From assembly GCA_040905685.1 (NCBI GenBank), contig JBBDRB010000077.1, positions 1-64,000 on the forward strand: DNA of 64,000 nucleotides. Reading direction: 5' to 3'. Of this stretch, positions 24,994 to 33,998 are shown piece by piece. The translations under genes were made by a program, and so were the position numbers. Source of the DNA: JBBDMU01 sp040905685. GTDB taxonomy: Bacteria > Bacteroidota > Rhodothermia > Balneolales > Natronogracilivirgulaceae. The notes under the pieces were generated by a model. That model saw only the letters and a program-made list of their open reading frames with translations, did no database searches and was not told the DNA's origin. The first letter of the stretch is position 1; each line of letters starts with the position of its first letter.

Positions 24994-26172
24994 ATGGCGG
25001 AGCATAAAAGAAGAGCAGAACCGTCAGCAAGACGTTCAATATTTATCAGCAAAGTTTCATGGGGAGCCATTTTAGCAGGGGCTTTGGTGGCTATTGTAGT
25101 GCAAATCGTGCTTAGCATGCTGGGCATAGCAATCGGCGCCTCGGCCATAAACCCAACGGAATCCGGCGGTGCTTTTTCAGGTTTGGGTATCGGTGCTGCA
25201 TTATGGTGGGTTGTCACAGCGCTGATCTCCCTGTTCACCGGAGCCTGGGTAGCCGGCCGCATGGCTTCTATAACCAACTCTTTTGAAGGGATGATGCATG
25301 GGATTATTGTCTGGTGTGTAGCCACCTTTATTGGTTTAATGATGATAACCACTACGGTTGGTCAGATAATGAGCGGGGCCTTTGGCGTTGTTGGACAGGC
25401 CATTTCCGTTGCCGGTGAAGCAGCCCCGCAAGCGGCTCAGGCCTTGCAGCAGGACGGTACCCAGGCCCGGCAACAGGAAGAGGATGCACTGGAGGGAATC
25501 ATGGCTGAGATGAGGCAGTTGATCCAGGAAAGTGATCAGCAACAGACCCAGGCTCAGCAACAGCAGCAAAATAGCGGGCCCTTTGCCCGGCAGCAACAGC
25601 AACAGCAACAGCAACAACAGGCAGGCAGTCAGGAGCTGGAAGAGGCCGTGAGCCGCTTGCTGCAGGAAGGGGATGTAACTCCACAGCAGAGGCAGCAAGT
25701 GGTGAATATGCTGGTGGAGAATACCCGAATGAATGAACAGCGGGCTGAACAAACCGTAGAGAACTGGATATCCACTTATCAGGAGGCTTCTTCCGGCAAC
25801 GGCATAAATACCGGACAGATCCGGGAGCAGGCCGAGGAGGTTGGTGACGATGTGGCCGATGCCCTGGCCACAGCAGCTTTCTGGTCATTCATAGCATTGG
25901 TTCTGGGAGCCATAGTAGCCGGCGTTGGAGGCAGTATGGCTGCACCGGCTGAAGGGGAAATAGAACGGGATGAAGAGCGTCCGTACAGGGACCCCGAAAG
26001 AACCACTACGGCCTATGAACGTGATCCGAATGATCCGACCTACCGGAGTGCACCGGAACGGCGCGGACAGGAACCGGGCAAAACCAACCCGGCGAGAAAC
26101 GAACCGCGTATGCCTGGCGATCCGAATCCCGATGAACCCAGAGGGAATAAAGGTAGAAATCCCGGCGTCTGA
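24994..26172 (+). CDS. Multi-helix membrane protein with polyglutamine loop
   Basis: A 392-residue predicted inner-membrane protein resembling the YrzE/TIGR04086-like group in its N-terminal half. Helices: about 24-46 (SWGAILAGALVAIVVQIVL), 66-88 and 100-122, all Gly/Ala-rich, and one near 290-315 (AAFWSFIALVLGAIVAGVGG). Between them is a soluble Gln/Glu-rich helix-forming segment (about 145-285) with a run of ten Gln. The C-terminal 70 residues are Pro/Arg/Asp/Glu-rich and disordered. Strong ribosome site (GGAGGG) before the ATG. The stress-gene context suggests an envelope-stress role; the function is unknown. Confidence 0.65.
   Translation: MAEHKRRAEPSARRSIFISKVSWGAILAGALVAIVVQIVLSMLGIAIGASAINPTESGGAFSGLGIGAALWWVVTALISLFTGAWVAGRMASITNSFEGMMHGIIVWCVATFIGLMMITTTVGQIMSGAFGVVGQAISVAGEAAPQAAQALQQDGTQARQQEEDALEGIMAEMRQLIQESDQQQTQAQQQQQNSGPFARQQQQQQQQQQAGSQELEEAVSRLLQEGDVTPQQRQQVVNMLVENTRMNEQRAEQTVENWISTYQEASSGNGINTGQIREQAEEVGDDVADALATAAFWSFIALVLGAIVAGVGGSMAAPAEGEIERDEERPYRDPERTTTAYERDPNDPTYRSAPERRGQEPGKTNPARNEPRMPGDPNPDEPRGNKGRNPGV
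25536..25630 (+). repeat. CAG/CAA trinucleotide run encoding polyglutamine
   Basis: Gln-coding triplets dominate this stretch. The longest unbroken run is ten codons at 25591-25620, alternating CAG and CAA. The mixed codons reduce slippage but still make this a likely length-variable site. Confidence 0.8.
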
Positions 26173-26227
26173 GTAAAGAAGCGAACGTCCGTGCCAATAC
26201 AAAATAGATAACAAGAAGAGGAATGCC

Positions 26228-26599
26228 ATGAGAATATTATCGACTCGCACCCATGGTTTTATTGATTACCTGGTTGGTGTAGTTCTGATATTAGCCCCCT
26301 GGCTGCTTGGCTTTGCAGCCGGGGGCGCAGAAACCTGGGTACCGGTCATCATTGGGGCAGGTGTAATTTTATACAGCATGCTGACGGATTATGAGATGGG
26401 AATTTCCCGCCAAATATCCATGGATACCCATCTCACCCTTGACGCCATAGGGGGCATCATTTTAGCCGTTTCCCCCTGGCTGTTCGGGTTTGCGCCCCTC
26501 GTATGGGTGCCTCATCTGGTGGTGGGGGCAGCTGAATTTCTGGTATCCCTGATGACCGAAAGAGCACCCTCGCCTGAGCACAGAACCAGGGCAGCTTAA
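26228..26599 (+). CDS. SPW repeat membrane protein
   Basis: A 123-residue inner-membrane protein with two copies of a two-helix unit, each holding the SPW-type signature: LAPWLLGFAAG in the first and VSPWLFGFAPL in the second. It begins RILSTRTHGFIDYLVG, which is typical of the family. The function is unknown; it is often next to stress genes. Ribosome site GAGGAA precedes the ATG. A hairpin terminator follows. Confidence 0.88.
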   Translation: MRILSTRTHGFIDYLVGVVLILAPWLLGFAAGGAETWVPVIIGAGVILYSMLTDYEMGISRQISMDTHLTLDAIGGIILAVSPWLFGFAPLVWVPHLVVGAAEFLVSLMTERAPSPEHRTRAA

Positions 26600-26629
26600 A
26601 GGAGGCCTGTATAGCACCATGTAAAGAAA

Positions 26630-26662
26630 AGGTGAATGGGAGCATCCTGTTCGCCTTTTTTT
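26630..26662. terminator. Bidirectional hairpin terminator between SPW and small membrane gene
   Basis: AGGTGAATGGGA (26630-26641) folds against TCCTGTTCGCCT (26645-26656) as a 12-pair stem with three G:T wobbles and a three-base loop. T follows at 26657-26662 and A precedes on the other side. It lies between convergent genes and could stop transcription in both directions. Confidence 0.75.
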
Positions 26663-26669
26663 GTGGAAA

Positions 26670-26885
26670 TTATTCGGTTTGGAACCCATATATCAGCAAA
26701 GCGGCACCGCCCAGGATAAAAATGACACCAATTACAGGCCGGACCGGCACGATCTGTTCATCGTCCCGGGTGATCTCCACATCGCCGGCATCCAAAACGG
26801 TTTCTTCCTGGGTAAAGGTAAAATCCTCTATGAACAAAAATGCAATTCCGAGGATGATCAATAGAATCCCAATAACCTTTTTCAT
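26670..26885 (-). CDS. Small two-helix membrane protein
   Basis: A 71-residue protein: helix one KVIGILLIILGIAFLFIE, a short acidic linker (about 22-48), and helix two VIGVIFILGGAALLIYGF. The layout resembles DUF3185-type small membrane proteins, but the match is by architecture only. A good ribosome site (AGGGAG) and an in-frame ATG support it as real. It closes the stress-type island, convergent with the SPW gene. Confidence 0.6.
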   Translation of the reverse strand: MKKVIGILLIILGIAFLFIEDFTFTQEETVLDAGDVEITRDDEQIVPVRPVIGVIFILGGAALLIYGFQTE

Positions 26886-26983
26886 TGTTGTAACTCCCTA
26901 ATTGATGTATAGTTATAATAATTATATATAAAAAGACCTGAATAACAAAATAGTAAGATAAATATAATGATCCCGGCAGTAGC

Positions 26984-27020
26984 GATTCTTCAAATTTTAT
27001 GTTTTTTATGGTAAAGAATC
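26984..27020 (+). promoter_or_regulatory. Inverted repeat upstream of glutamate dehydrogenase
   Basis: GATTCTT (26984-26990) and AAGAATC (27014-27020) form a perfect seven-base inverted repeat around 23 AT-rich bases, 65 bases before the gdh start. It could be an operator or an mRNA leader hairpin. No regulator is recognised. Confidence 0.3.
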
Positions 27021-27085
27021 TATCTTACAGGGAGTAGGGATCTACGCCAAACCCGGCTGACCGACAAGCAATTTTTTAACCAACT

Positions 27086-28393
27086 ATGCCTTACAATAAA
27101 GATATTTACAGCACACCTCACTATAAAGAGCCCGGACCCATCCTCGATAAGGAGAGTCCCTTTGAGTCTATGATGGAGCGCTTTCGTTTTGCGGCCGATC
27201 TGCTGAACCTCGATGAGGGAATGTTCCAGTATCTGGCCAGCCCGGTTCAGCAGATCACCGTATCCGTACCCATTATAATGGATAACGGAGCCATTGAAGT
27301 TTTTGAAGGATACAGGGTCATTCATGATAATGTCCTGGGTCCGTCCAAGGGTGGGATCCGCTTTTCCCCTGATGTATCCATTGAAGAAGTAAAAGCGCTG
27401 GCGGCCTGGATGACCTGGAAATGTGCAGTGGTTAACGTACCTTTTGGCGGGGCCAAAGGAGCCATTAAGTGTGATCCGGGTAAGCTGTCCTCGCGGGAGC
27501 TTGAGCATATTACCCGGCGATATACGGCAAATATGCTGGATGTCTTCGGTCCGGACCGGGATATTCCCGCTCCTGATATGAACACGAACGAACAGATCAT
27601 GGGATGGATCATGGATACCTACAGTATGCATTCCCGGAAAACCGAAACCGGGGTGGTGACAGGCAAGCCCCTGCTGCTCGGCGGTTCCCGCGGACGAAAA
27701 GAAGCAACCGGGCGCGGGTTGATTACCGTTGTTCTGGCGGCTTTAAATAAACTCGGCATTATGCCGGGTCAGTCTGCCGTTGCCGTCCAGGGTTTCGGTA
27801 ACGTAGGCTATATTTCAGCCAGGCTGATGTATGAACAGGGGGCCAGGATTATCGGTATCAGTGATGTGAACAGAGCTTATTATAATGCTGATGGTATAGA
27901 TATTCCCAAAGCTTATACTCATATGCAGCTGAACAAAGGGTCGCTGGATGGGTTTGATGGTGGCGAAGTTATTACCAACAGTGAATTGCTGGAACTCCAA
28001 TGCGACGTCCTGATACCGGCCGCCAGGGAAGATCAGATCAAGCTCCGCAACGCCTCCCGGATCAATGCCAGGATAATTGCCGAAGGAGCAAACGGTCCGG
28101 TCACCGCCAAGGCCGACGCCGTGCTTGAGGAAAAAGGCATCCTGGTCATTCCAGACATTCTGGCTAATGCCGGGGGGGTCACCGTCTCATATTTCGAGTG
28201 GGTACAGGACCGCCAGGGGTATTTTTGGACCGAAGAACGGGTTAATCGCAGATTAAACCGAATGATGCGGGATGCTTTTCAGATTATTTACATGGTAAAA
28301 GAAAAATATAATATTACCTTACGGCAGGCCGCCTACGTATACGCCATTGATAAAGTCTCTGAAACACTCCGTTTGCGTGGCATTTATGCTTAG
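27086..28393 (+). CDS. Glu/Leu/Phe/Val dehydrogenase, probable glutamate dehydrogenase
   Basis: Reversible oxidative deamination of glutamate to 2-oxoglutarate. It is the catabolic 435-residue hexameric type (RocG/GudB-like). Substrate site: GPSKGGIRFSPDVS, then WKCAVVNVPFGGAKGAI with the catalytic and glutamate-binding Lys, then PAPDMNTNEQIMGW. Cofactor domain: VQGFGNVGYISARL (GxGxxG). Specificity residues point to glutamate rather than branched amino acids, but the family is close. It is followed 21 bases later by the RsbW-like gene. Confidence 0.9.
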   Translation: MPYNKDIYSTPHYKEPGPILDKESPFESMMERFRFAADLLNLDEGMFQYLASPVQQITVSVPIIMDNGAIEVFEGYRVIHDNVLGPSKGGIRFSPDVSIEEVKALAAWMTWKCAVVNVPFGGAKGAIKCDPGKLSSRELEHITRRYTANMLDVFGPDRDIPAPDMNTNEQIMGWIMDTYSMHSRKTETGVVTGKPLLLGGSRGRKEATGRGLITVVLAALNKLGIMPGQSAVAVQGFGNVGYISARLMYEQGARIIGISDVNRAYYNADGIDIPKAYTHMQLNKGSLDGFDGGEVITNSELLELQCDVLIPAAREDQIKLRNASRINARIIAEGANGPVTAKADAVLEEKGILVIPDILANAGGVTVSYFEWVQDRQGYFWTEERVNRRLNRMMRDAFQIIYMVKEKYNITLRQAAYVYAIDKVSETLRLRGIYA

Positions 28394-28414
28394 TTCAGCA
28401 GATGAGTACCTTTT

Positions 28415-28816
28415 ATGACCCAATCCCTGTCCCTGACTATTCCCTCGCGTCTGGAAAAACTGGATGACGTTCAGACTTTTGCCGAGGAATTAAAGGAAAG
28501 GGCAGGTCTGGATGACGAGAAGGCTGCCGGCGTCAGCCTGGCCCTCAATGAGGCGGTGACGAATGCGGTCAGGCATGGCAATAAGGGAGATGCGGATAAA
28601 AAAGTGGAAATTACCGCAAACCTTACCCAGACCGAGCTTCTGATTGAGGTTGAAGATGAAGGAGAAGGGTTTAATCCGGAGCTGATACCCGATCCCCTGG
28701 CTGAAGAAAACGTTCTAAAAACCAGCGGCCGAGGGGTTTATTTGATGAAACAGTTCAGCCATGTGGTACGGTATTCCGCAAAAGGAAATAAGGTCACGCT
28801 CGTCTTTAAAAGATAG
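28415..28816 (+). CDS. RsbW/SpoIIAB-like serine-protein kinase ATPase
   Basis: A 133-residue single HATPase_c domain of the anti-sigma-factor type. N box: SLALNEAVTNAVRHGNKGD. G1 box: VEDEGEGFNPELIPDP. G2-like: GRGVYLMKQFSH. Such proteins bind a sigma factor or phosphorylate an STAS-domain anti-anti-sigma factor. No STAS partner or alternative sigma gene is adjacent, so its target is unknown. It lies between gdh and a hybrid kinase, next to the stress island. Confidence 0.85.
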   Translation: MTQSLSLTIPSRLEKLDDVQTFAEELKERAGLDDEKAAGVSLALNEAVTNAVRHGNKGDADKKVEITANLTQTELLIEVEDEGEGFNPELIPDPLAEENVLKTSGRGVYLMKQFSHVVRYSAKGNKVTLVFKR

Positions 28817-28924
28817 ATATGTTAATTCCCTCCTGTATGATTGATTAAAATTTTTTAATTAAGCGCCATTGGTTATATTGAGTTATGATAAAGCTCTGTA
28901 TTCTGCTGTAGTTATATAATCACG

Positions 28925-30673
28925 ATGCGCAAACAATCTGAAAATCTTTGGTCAGAAGAACAAGGCGGCACTTCGCCAGATAACTTCATGGAATATCCCT
29001 ATTCCACTCATCGAATGCACGAAGAAGATATTCTGAAAAATATTGCCGAGGGTGTTTCTGCTGAAACTGGCGAGGCCTTCTTTAAATCACTGGTAAAACA
29101 TCTGTGCAAGTCATTATGTGTAGATTATGCCATGGTCTGTGAGATAATCGGAGACCATATGGAGTCCAGGGTGATTGCCCAACAGGGCATGAAAAAGAAA
29201 ATGGATGCCGGCACGATCTATGATTTTGAAAATACACCCTCCGGGGACGTGTTGGGGGATAACAATCTTGTTTGTTATCCCTCCGGCGTCCCCGACAGGT
29301 TTACCCATAATGAGGACCTGGCAACATTAAACGTATGCAGTTTTATAGGCATGCCGCTTCACGACAGTAATAAACAACTCATTGGCCACCTGGCCATAAT
29401 GCACAACAAGCCCATCGTTTCCGATCTGTCGATTAAAAAAAACATGGTTAGGATTTTTGCAACACGGGCGTCTGCTGAATTGGAGCGAAGGCATTACGAG
29501 CAAAAGATTATCATTCAGAAAAACCGGGCAGAAGAAATGAACCGGCTTAAAACCAATTTCCTGGCCAATATGAGCCATGAGATCCGTACTCCCATGAACA
29601 GCATACTGGGGTTTGCCACCCTGCTGGAAGAGCAACTATCCGGAACCGAGTTAGGCTTTTTTACTTCCCGGATTAAACAAAGCGGAGAACGATTACTCAA
29701 TACCATCAATGATCTTTTGGATTTAGCCAAAATTGAATCCAGAAAAATGGATGTAAATCTGGCCTGCCATAATGTAAGTGAGCAGGTAGAGGTGGCCACC
29801 GGCTTGATGGGTGGCATTGCCATCCAAAAGAACATCAGCCTTATTACTTCGATCCGGCGCGATGACCTGTACGCAGAACTGGATCCGCATATATTCGGTC
29901 AGATCCTGAACAACACCATTGGCAATGCGCTGAAGTTTACCGAAAAGGGCCATGTTGAGGTAAGCGTGGATGCGGTTGCTGAAAAGAAGGTGAATTTTGT
30001 TCGCATTGCTATCCGTGACACGGGTATAGGCATTGAGAAGGATTTCCTGGATCAGGTATTCGATGAATTTAAACAGGAAAGTGAAGGGCTGAGCCGGCGC
30101 TTTGAAGGAACGGGCCTTGGACTCACCATCACTAAGAAATTTGTGGAATTGCTGAACGGGACCATAATGGTAGACAGCAAGAAAGGTGAAGGGACATCCT
30201 TTACCATATTATTGCCGGCTGTGTCAAAAACACCAGAAACCGAAAAGAAAATAAATAAAAACATGTCTGACCCTATTGTACCGGAACAAACGGGATATAA
30301 ACCCAAAATCCTACTGGTAGAAGATAATGATGAAAACAAGGATGTGACTAAACTCATCCTGAAGAATCATTATAACATCGACTCGGCATTAGACGGAGAG
30401 TCGGCCATTGAGAAGGTAAAAGAGGAACAGTATTCGGCCATATTGATGGATATCAATCTTGGACGCGGACTCACGGGTACCGAGGTCAAGTCTTATATCA
30501 AGCAACTGCCCGGGTATGAGGGTGTCCCCATCATTGCCATAACAGCCTACGCAATGCGGGGAGATCGTCTTAAGTACCTCCAGGAAGGGTTTGACAGTTA
30601 CCTGGCCAAGCCATTTTCAAAAGAGGACCTGATTGAGGTCATTTCCAGCGCTATTTCCTGCAAACGTCTTTAA
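28925..30673 (+). CDS. GAF-domain hybrid histidine kinase with C-terminal receiver
   Basis: Soluble sensor kinase of 582 residues, with no membrane helix. A GAF domain (about 40-190) is followed by a short coiled coil. HisKA has phospho-acceptor His218 in MSHEIRTPMNSILGF; the catalytic domain has the N box LNNTIGNALKFTEKG, G1 DTGIGIEKDF, F box and GTGLGL. The C-terminal receiver (about 458-582) has acidic pocket VEDNDE, phospho-acceptor Asp509 in LMDINLG, Thr in ITAYAM and Lys in LAKPFS. No output domain; a partner HPt or regulator elsewhere is expected. It is immediately upstream of the pilus-like operon. Confidence 0.9.
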   Translation: MRKQSENLWSEEQGGTSPDNFMEYPYSTHRMHEEDILKNIAEGVSAETGEAFFKSLVKHLCKSLCVDYAMVCEIIGDHMESRVIAQQGMKKKMDAGTIYDFENTPSGDVLGDNNLVCYPSGVPDRFTHNEDLATLNVCSFIGMPLHDSNKQLIGHLAIMHNKPIVSDLSIKKNMVRIFATRASAELERRHYEQKIIIQKNRAEEMNRLKTNFLANMSHEIRTPMNSILGFATLLEEQLSGTELGFFTSRIKQSGERLLNTINDLLDLAKIESRKMDVNLACHNVSEQVEVATGLMGGIAIQKNISLITSIRRDDLYAELDPHIFGQILNNTIGNALKFTEKGHVEVSVDAVAEKKVNFVRIAIRDTGIGIEKDFLDQVFDEFKQESEGLSRRFEGTGLGLTITKKFVELLNGTIMVDSKKGEGTSFTILLPAVSKTPETEKKINKNMSDPIVPEQTGYKPKILLVEDNDENKDVTKLILKNHYNIDSALDGESAIEKVKEEQYSAILMDINLGRGLTGTEVKSYIKQLPGYEGVPIIAITAYAMRGDRLKYLQEGFDSYLAKPFSKEDLIEVISSAISCKRL

Positions 30674-30717
30674 AGAATAGATTTTTTTTGATCACCATAT
30701 AGTTAACTATCAAGCCC

Positions 30718-32046
30718 ATGTCTACTTTTAAATTTAAAGGTTTATCAAATCAGGGGAAACTTGCACAGGGAGAATTTGAAGCCACGAATAAAAAAACGGC
30801 CAGGGCCCGTATTGATAAGCTGGCCAAAACAAAAGGTATTAAGATACAGTCGCTGGAACAAAAGTTTTTGTATACCTATAAGGTAAAGAAAAACGGAAAG
30901 CTCCTTAGCGGCGAGCAGGAAGCCTACAACAAGGAAGAAGTCGAGCGCGCCCTGCTGAAACTGGGCTACAAAGATGTCAAAGTCCAAAAACAACTGTTTG
31001 ATTTTAAAGGAGGGGTACCTACCCAGGATATTGTTACTTTTATCCGGCTTTCGGCTGACCTGTTGAAACAGAAACTGCCGTATGATGAAATCCTTAACCT
31101 GCTTTACGAAGATACGGCAAACAAGCGTTTGCGGGATACCATCAAGGTGATTCAGAAAGACCTCAAGGATGGTAAAGAGGGCACCGAGGTCTACGGCAAA
31201 CACGAGGATGTATTTGGTAAATTCGCCGCTTATATGCTCAGCGTAGCTTCCACAAGTGGTAATATGGCGTTGGTTTTTGAAAGTACGGCCAAGTTCATGG
31301 AACGGGATGCCGATTTCAAAAAGAACATGAAGCGGGCTCTGTTGATGCCGGTCATTACGGTGATAGCCGTTATCGGCGTGGTGCTTTTTTATGTGGGATA
31401 CATTTTTCCCGCCACGGCGGAAATGTTTCTGGAATTTGATATTGCCCTGCCTCCCATGACAGCCAAGACACTTGAAGTCAGTAATTTTCTTCAGGCAAAC
31501 TGGATTACGTTGGTGCTGAGCTTCGTAATACCCATGGGCGGCTTTATTTATTATGTAAAGACTCCGGGAGGCAAACTCTGGCTGGATAAGCATATTATCG
31601 GTATGCCGGTGGTCGGCGATCTGCTGCATAAGACCAGTATTGAAATTTTCTCAAGGGTATTTTTTACCCTGTATAGCGGGTCGGGGCAAAATATCGAGGT
31701 GATCCGGGTGGGGGCCGAAGCCTGCCGGAATACTTATATGGAAAAACAGATCAAAAACATTTCCATAAAAATGATGCTGGATGACGGAAAGGGGCTGCTG
31801 GAATCCATGGAAGCTTCCAACGTGTTCACCCAAACGGCCCTGAGCCGCTTCAGGCTGGGTGCCGAATCGGGAGCCCTCCGTGAAAATGCCAAGCAACTGG
31901 CCGAATATTATGAGATTCAGACGACCTACAAGATGGATTCGGTAATTGACCAGATCAACCTTTTTATTAATATGTTTATTATGATCGCCCTGGTTGGCAT
32001 CACCGTTATTTCTTCAGAATCAGCTATGATCAGCCCGAATAATTAA
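30718..32046 (+). CDS. pilC: PilC/GspF-type platform protein with duplicated N-terminal domain
   Basis: Inner-membrane platform of a type IV pilus or type II secretion machine. The C-terminal part has the two F domains, with membrane helices near 210-232 (PVITVIAVIGVVLFYVGY), 261-281 and 417-434, and motifs GMPVVGDLL and RLGAESGALRENAKQLAEYY. The N-terminus is unusual: the small domain normally present once (FxYkA..G..GExEA) is repeated, at about 4-45 (FKFKGLSNQGKLAQGEFEA) and 52-93 (YTYKVKKNGKLLSGEQEA). First gene of the operon; 70 bases before pilB. Confidence 0.9.
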   Translation: MSTFKFKGLSNQGKLAQGEFEATNKKTARARIDKLAKTKGIKIQSLEQKFLYTYKVKKNGKLLSGEQEAYNKEEVERALLKLGYKDVKVQKQLFDFKGGVPTQDIVTFIRLSADLLKQKLPYDEILNLLYEDTANKRLRDTIKVIQKDLKDGKEGTEVYGKHEDVFGKFAAYMLSVASTSGNMALVFESTAKFMERDADFKKNMKRALLMPVITVIAVIGVVLFYVGYIFPATAEMFLEFDIALPPMTAKTLEVSNFLQANWITLVLSFVIPMGGFIYYVKTPGGKLWLDKHIIGMPVVGDLLHKTSIEIFSRVFFTLYSGSGQNIEVIRVGAEACRNTYMEKQIKNISIKMMLDDGKGLLESMEASNVFTQTALSRFRLGAESGALRENAKQLAEYYEIQTTYKMDSVIDQINLFINMFIMIALVGITVISSESAMISPNN

Positions 32047-32116
32047 ATATCTCGTCCCGATCCAACCCCAAATCCCTTTGCTATGATGATCACCCATCCC
32101 TGTTATTCCCTTATAT

Positions 32117-33892
32117 ATGATTGAAAAGGTAAATTTGAAAAGAAGAATTGGTGATATTCTGGTCCAGGCCGATATTATCAATGAAGAGCAGCTTGAAAAA
32201 GCCCTTCAGATTCAGGAAATGGAACCGGAATCCATCCGGAGGCGTCTGGGTATCATATTAGCCGAAGATTTTGAAATTGACCGGCACCTGGTGATGAAGG
32301 AGATCGCCGAGTTGTACGCTTTCAGGGAGGTTGGCGCCGGCGAGAACGGGATCAACGAAGACCGCATTAAGAAGATCAAAAAGTTGGTCGAAGATCTGCC
32401 CAAGGAAATTATTGAAGAGTTAATCCCACGCAAAACCATCCCTTTCGATCTGAAACGGAATACCCTGGTTTTGGCCACGGCCGATCCGACCGACCCATCC
32501 CTGTCGTCACTGGCCGGACAGCTGAATTTCAAACAGCATGAAATAGCCTATTGCCGTCTCGAAACCATTGATAATGTCATCGGCAGGGTATATGAGCAAA
32601 AGAACGAGTTCCTGGACCTGCTGGAAGAGATCGACTACGAAACGTCTGATGTTCAGAACGATGAGGAGATCAATGAAGCCGAAATTGATGCGGAAATTAA
32701 CCACAGCATGCTCAACTCCCTGGTGGAGGGTATGCTGGTAGAATCGGTCAGACAGGACGTCAGTGATATTCACGTCATACCCGGGCTTGGAAACAAGACC
32801 GATATTTTTTTCCGGACCGATGGCAAGCTTAAGCTCTGGTACACCCAGCATAATATTAAACCCGAAGCCATAACAGCCGTTATTAAAGATAAGACCCGGA
32901 ATGTGGACCGGTTCGAACGGGATTCATCCCAGGACGGGTTCATGCAGCGGCAGGTAGACGGACACAATCTGCGCTACAGGGTCTCCATTATGCCTATTGT
33001 CGGACAGGAATTCGAACGCAAGTTCGAATCCGTCGTTATCCGGATCCTCGATGACCGCAAAGTCATTACCGATCTGGCTAAACTGGGCCTGCAGAAGCAG
33101 GCTCATATCGATTTTGTGAAATCCATAAAAAAACCTTCCGGTATTGTAATCATTACGGGTCCGACGGGAAGCGGGAAATCCACTACCCTGGTCGCAGCCC
33201 TGTATTCGGTGATTGACCCTTCGGTAAACGTACTTACCGTGGAGGAGCCTGTTGAATACCTGATTAACGGGGCCAGGCAGCTTAAGATCAGCGACCATAT
33301 GACTTTTGATATGGCCATTCGCGGTATTCTGCGTCATGATCCCGATATTGTACTGGTGGGGGAGATCCGGGATTTGAAAACGGGGGAAATTGCGATCAAG
33401 CTGGCCAATACCGGTCACCTCACCTTTTCCACCCTTCACACCAACGATGCTCCGAGCGCTGTTGCCCGTCTTTATAATATGGGTGTGGAGCCTTTTCTTA
33501 TTGCCAATGCGGTGAACCTGGTAATGGCCCAGCGTCTGGTCCGAAAGCTCTGTGAGAACTGCAAGTCACCCATGGATGGCCTGAGCCCGGAACTGCCCAA
33601 AAGTTTAGGGTTTACCGATAAGGAAATTAAGGAAACCACCTTTTACCAAAGTGTAGGCTGCGATAAATGCAATAACGGCTTTAAAGGCCGGGTCGCCATT
33701 CATGAAGCCCTGTATTTTGATAAAGAGATCAAAAAGATCATTTTTGAATCCGGTGAAGAAATTGATGAAGACAAGATCCGCCAGCAGGCCATAAAAAACG
33801 GAATGCTCACGCTGAGGGCCTCCGGCCGGGAGCGCATCAAAGCAGGCACCACGACCATCGATGAAATTCTGGCTATCACGCTGGAGGATTGA
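32117..33892 (+). CDS. pilB: PilB/GspE-type extension ATPase
   Basis: Cytoplasmic hexameric ATPase that powers pilus extension or secretion. The N-terminal GspE/MshEN-type domain (about 5-165) begins RIGDILVQADIINEEQLEKAL. The ATPase core has Walker A GPTGSGKSTTL (about 348-358), Asp box LTVEEPVEYLI, Walker B DIVLVGEIRDLKTGEIA and His box TFSTLHTNDAPSAVARL. The tetracysteine zinc site CENC (about 479) and CDKC (about 515) is present, which marks a PilB/GspE assembly ATPase rather than PilT. Length 591, slightly longer than the usual 560-570. Confidence 0.93.
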   Translation: MIEKVNLKRRIGDILVQADIINEEQLEKALQIQEMEPESIRRRLGIILAEDFEIDRHLVMKEIAELYAFREVGAGENGINEDRIKKIKKLVEDLPKEIIEELIPRKTIPFDLKRNTLVLATADPTDPSLSSLAGQLNFKQHEIAYCRLETIDNVIGRVYEQKNEFLDLLEEIDYETSDVQNDEEINEAEIDAEINHSMLNSLVEGMLVESVRQDVSDIHVIPGLGNKTDIFFRTDGKLKLWYTQHNIKPEAITAVIKDKTRNVDRFERDSSQDGFMQRQVDGHNLRYRVSIMPIVGQEFERKFESVVIRILDDRKVITDLAKLGLQKQAHIDFVKSIKKPSGIVIITGPTGSGKSTTLVAALYSVIDPSVNVLTVEEPVEYLINGARQLKISDHMTFDMAIRGILRHDPDIVLVGEIRDLKTGEIAIKLANTGHLTFSTLHTNDAPSAVARLYNMGVEPFLIANAVNLVMAQRLVRKLCENCKSPMDGLSPELPKSLGFTDKEIKETTFYQSVGCDKCNNGFKGRVAIHEALYFDKEIKKIIFESGEEIDEDKIRQQAIKNGMLTLRASGRERIKAGTTTIDEILAITLED

Positions 33893-33998
33893 CCATTAAT
33901 TCATTAAATGCAGAAAGTATAGTTGCAAAGTTAAAATTTTTTAATATTTTATAAATTCAACTTTTAATTTATGTTCATAACAGTTTAATAATCAAATC

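Noticed and set aside
30745..31629. 294-codon minus-strand frame opposite pilC
   Set aside because: The plus-strand frame matches PilC throughout; the mirror frame has no recognisable motif.
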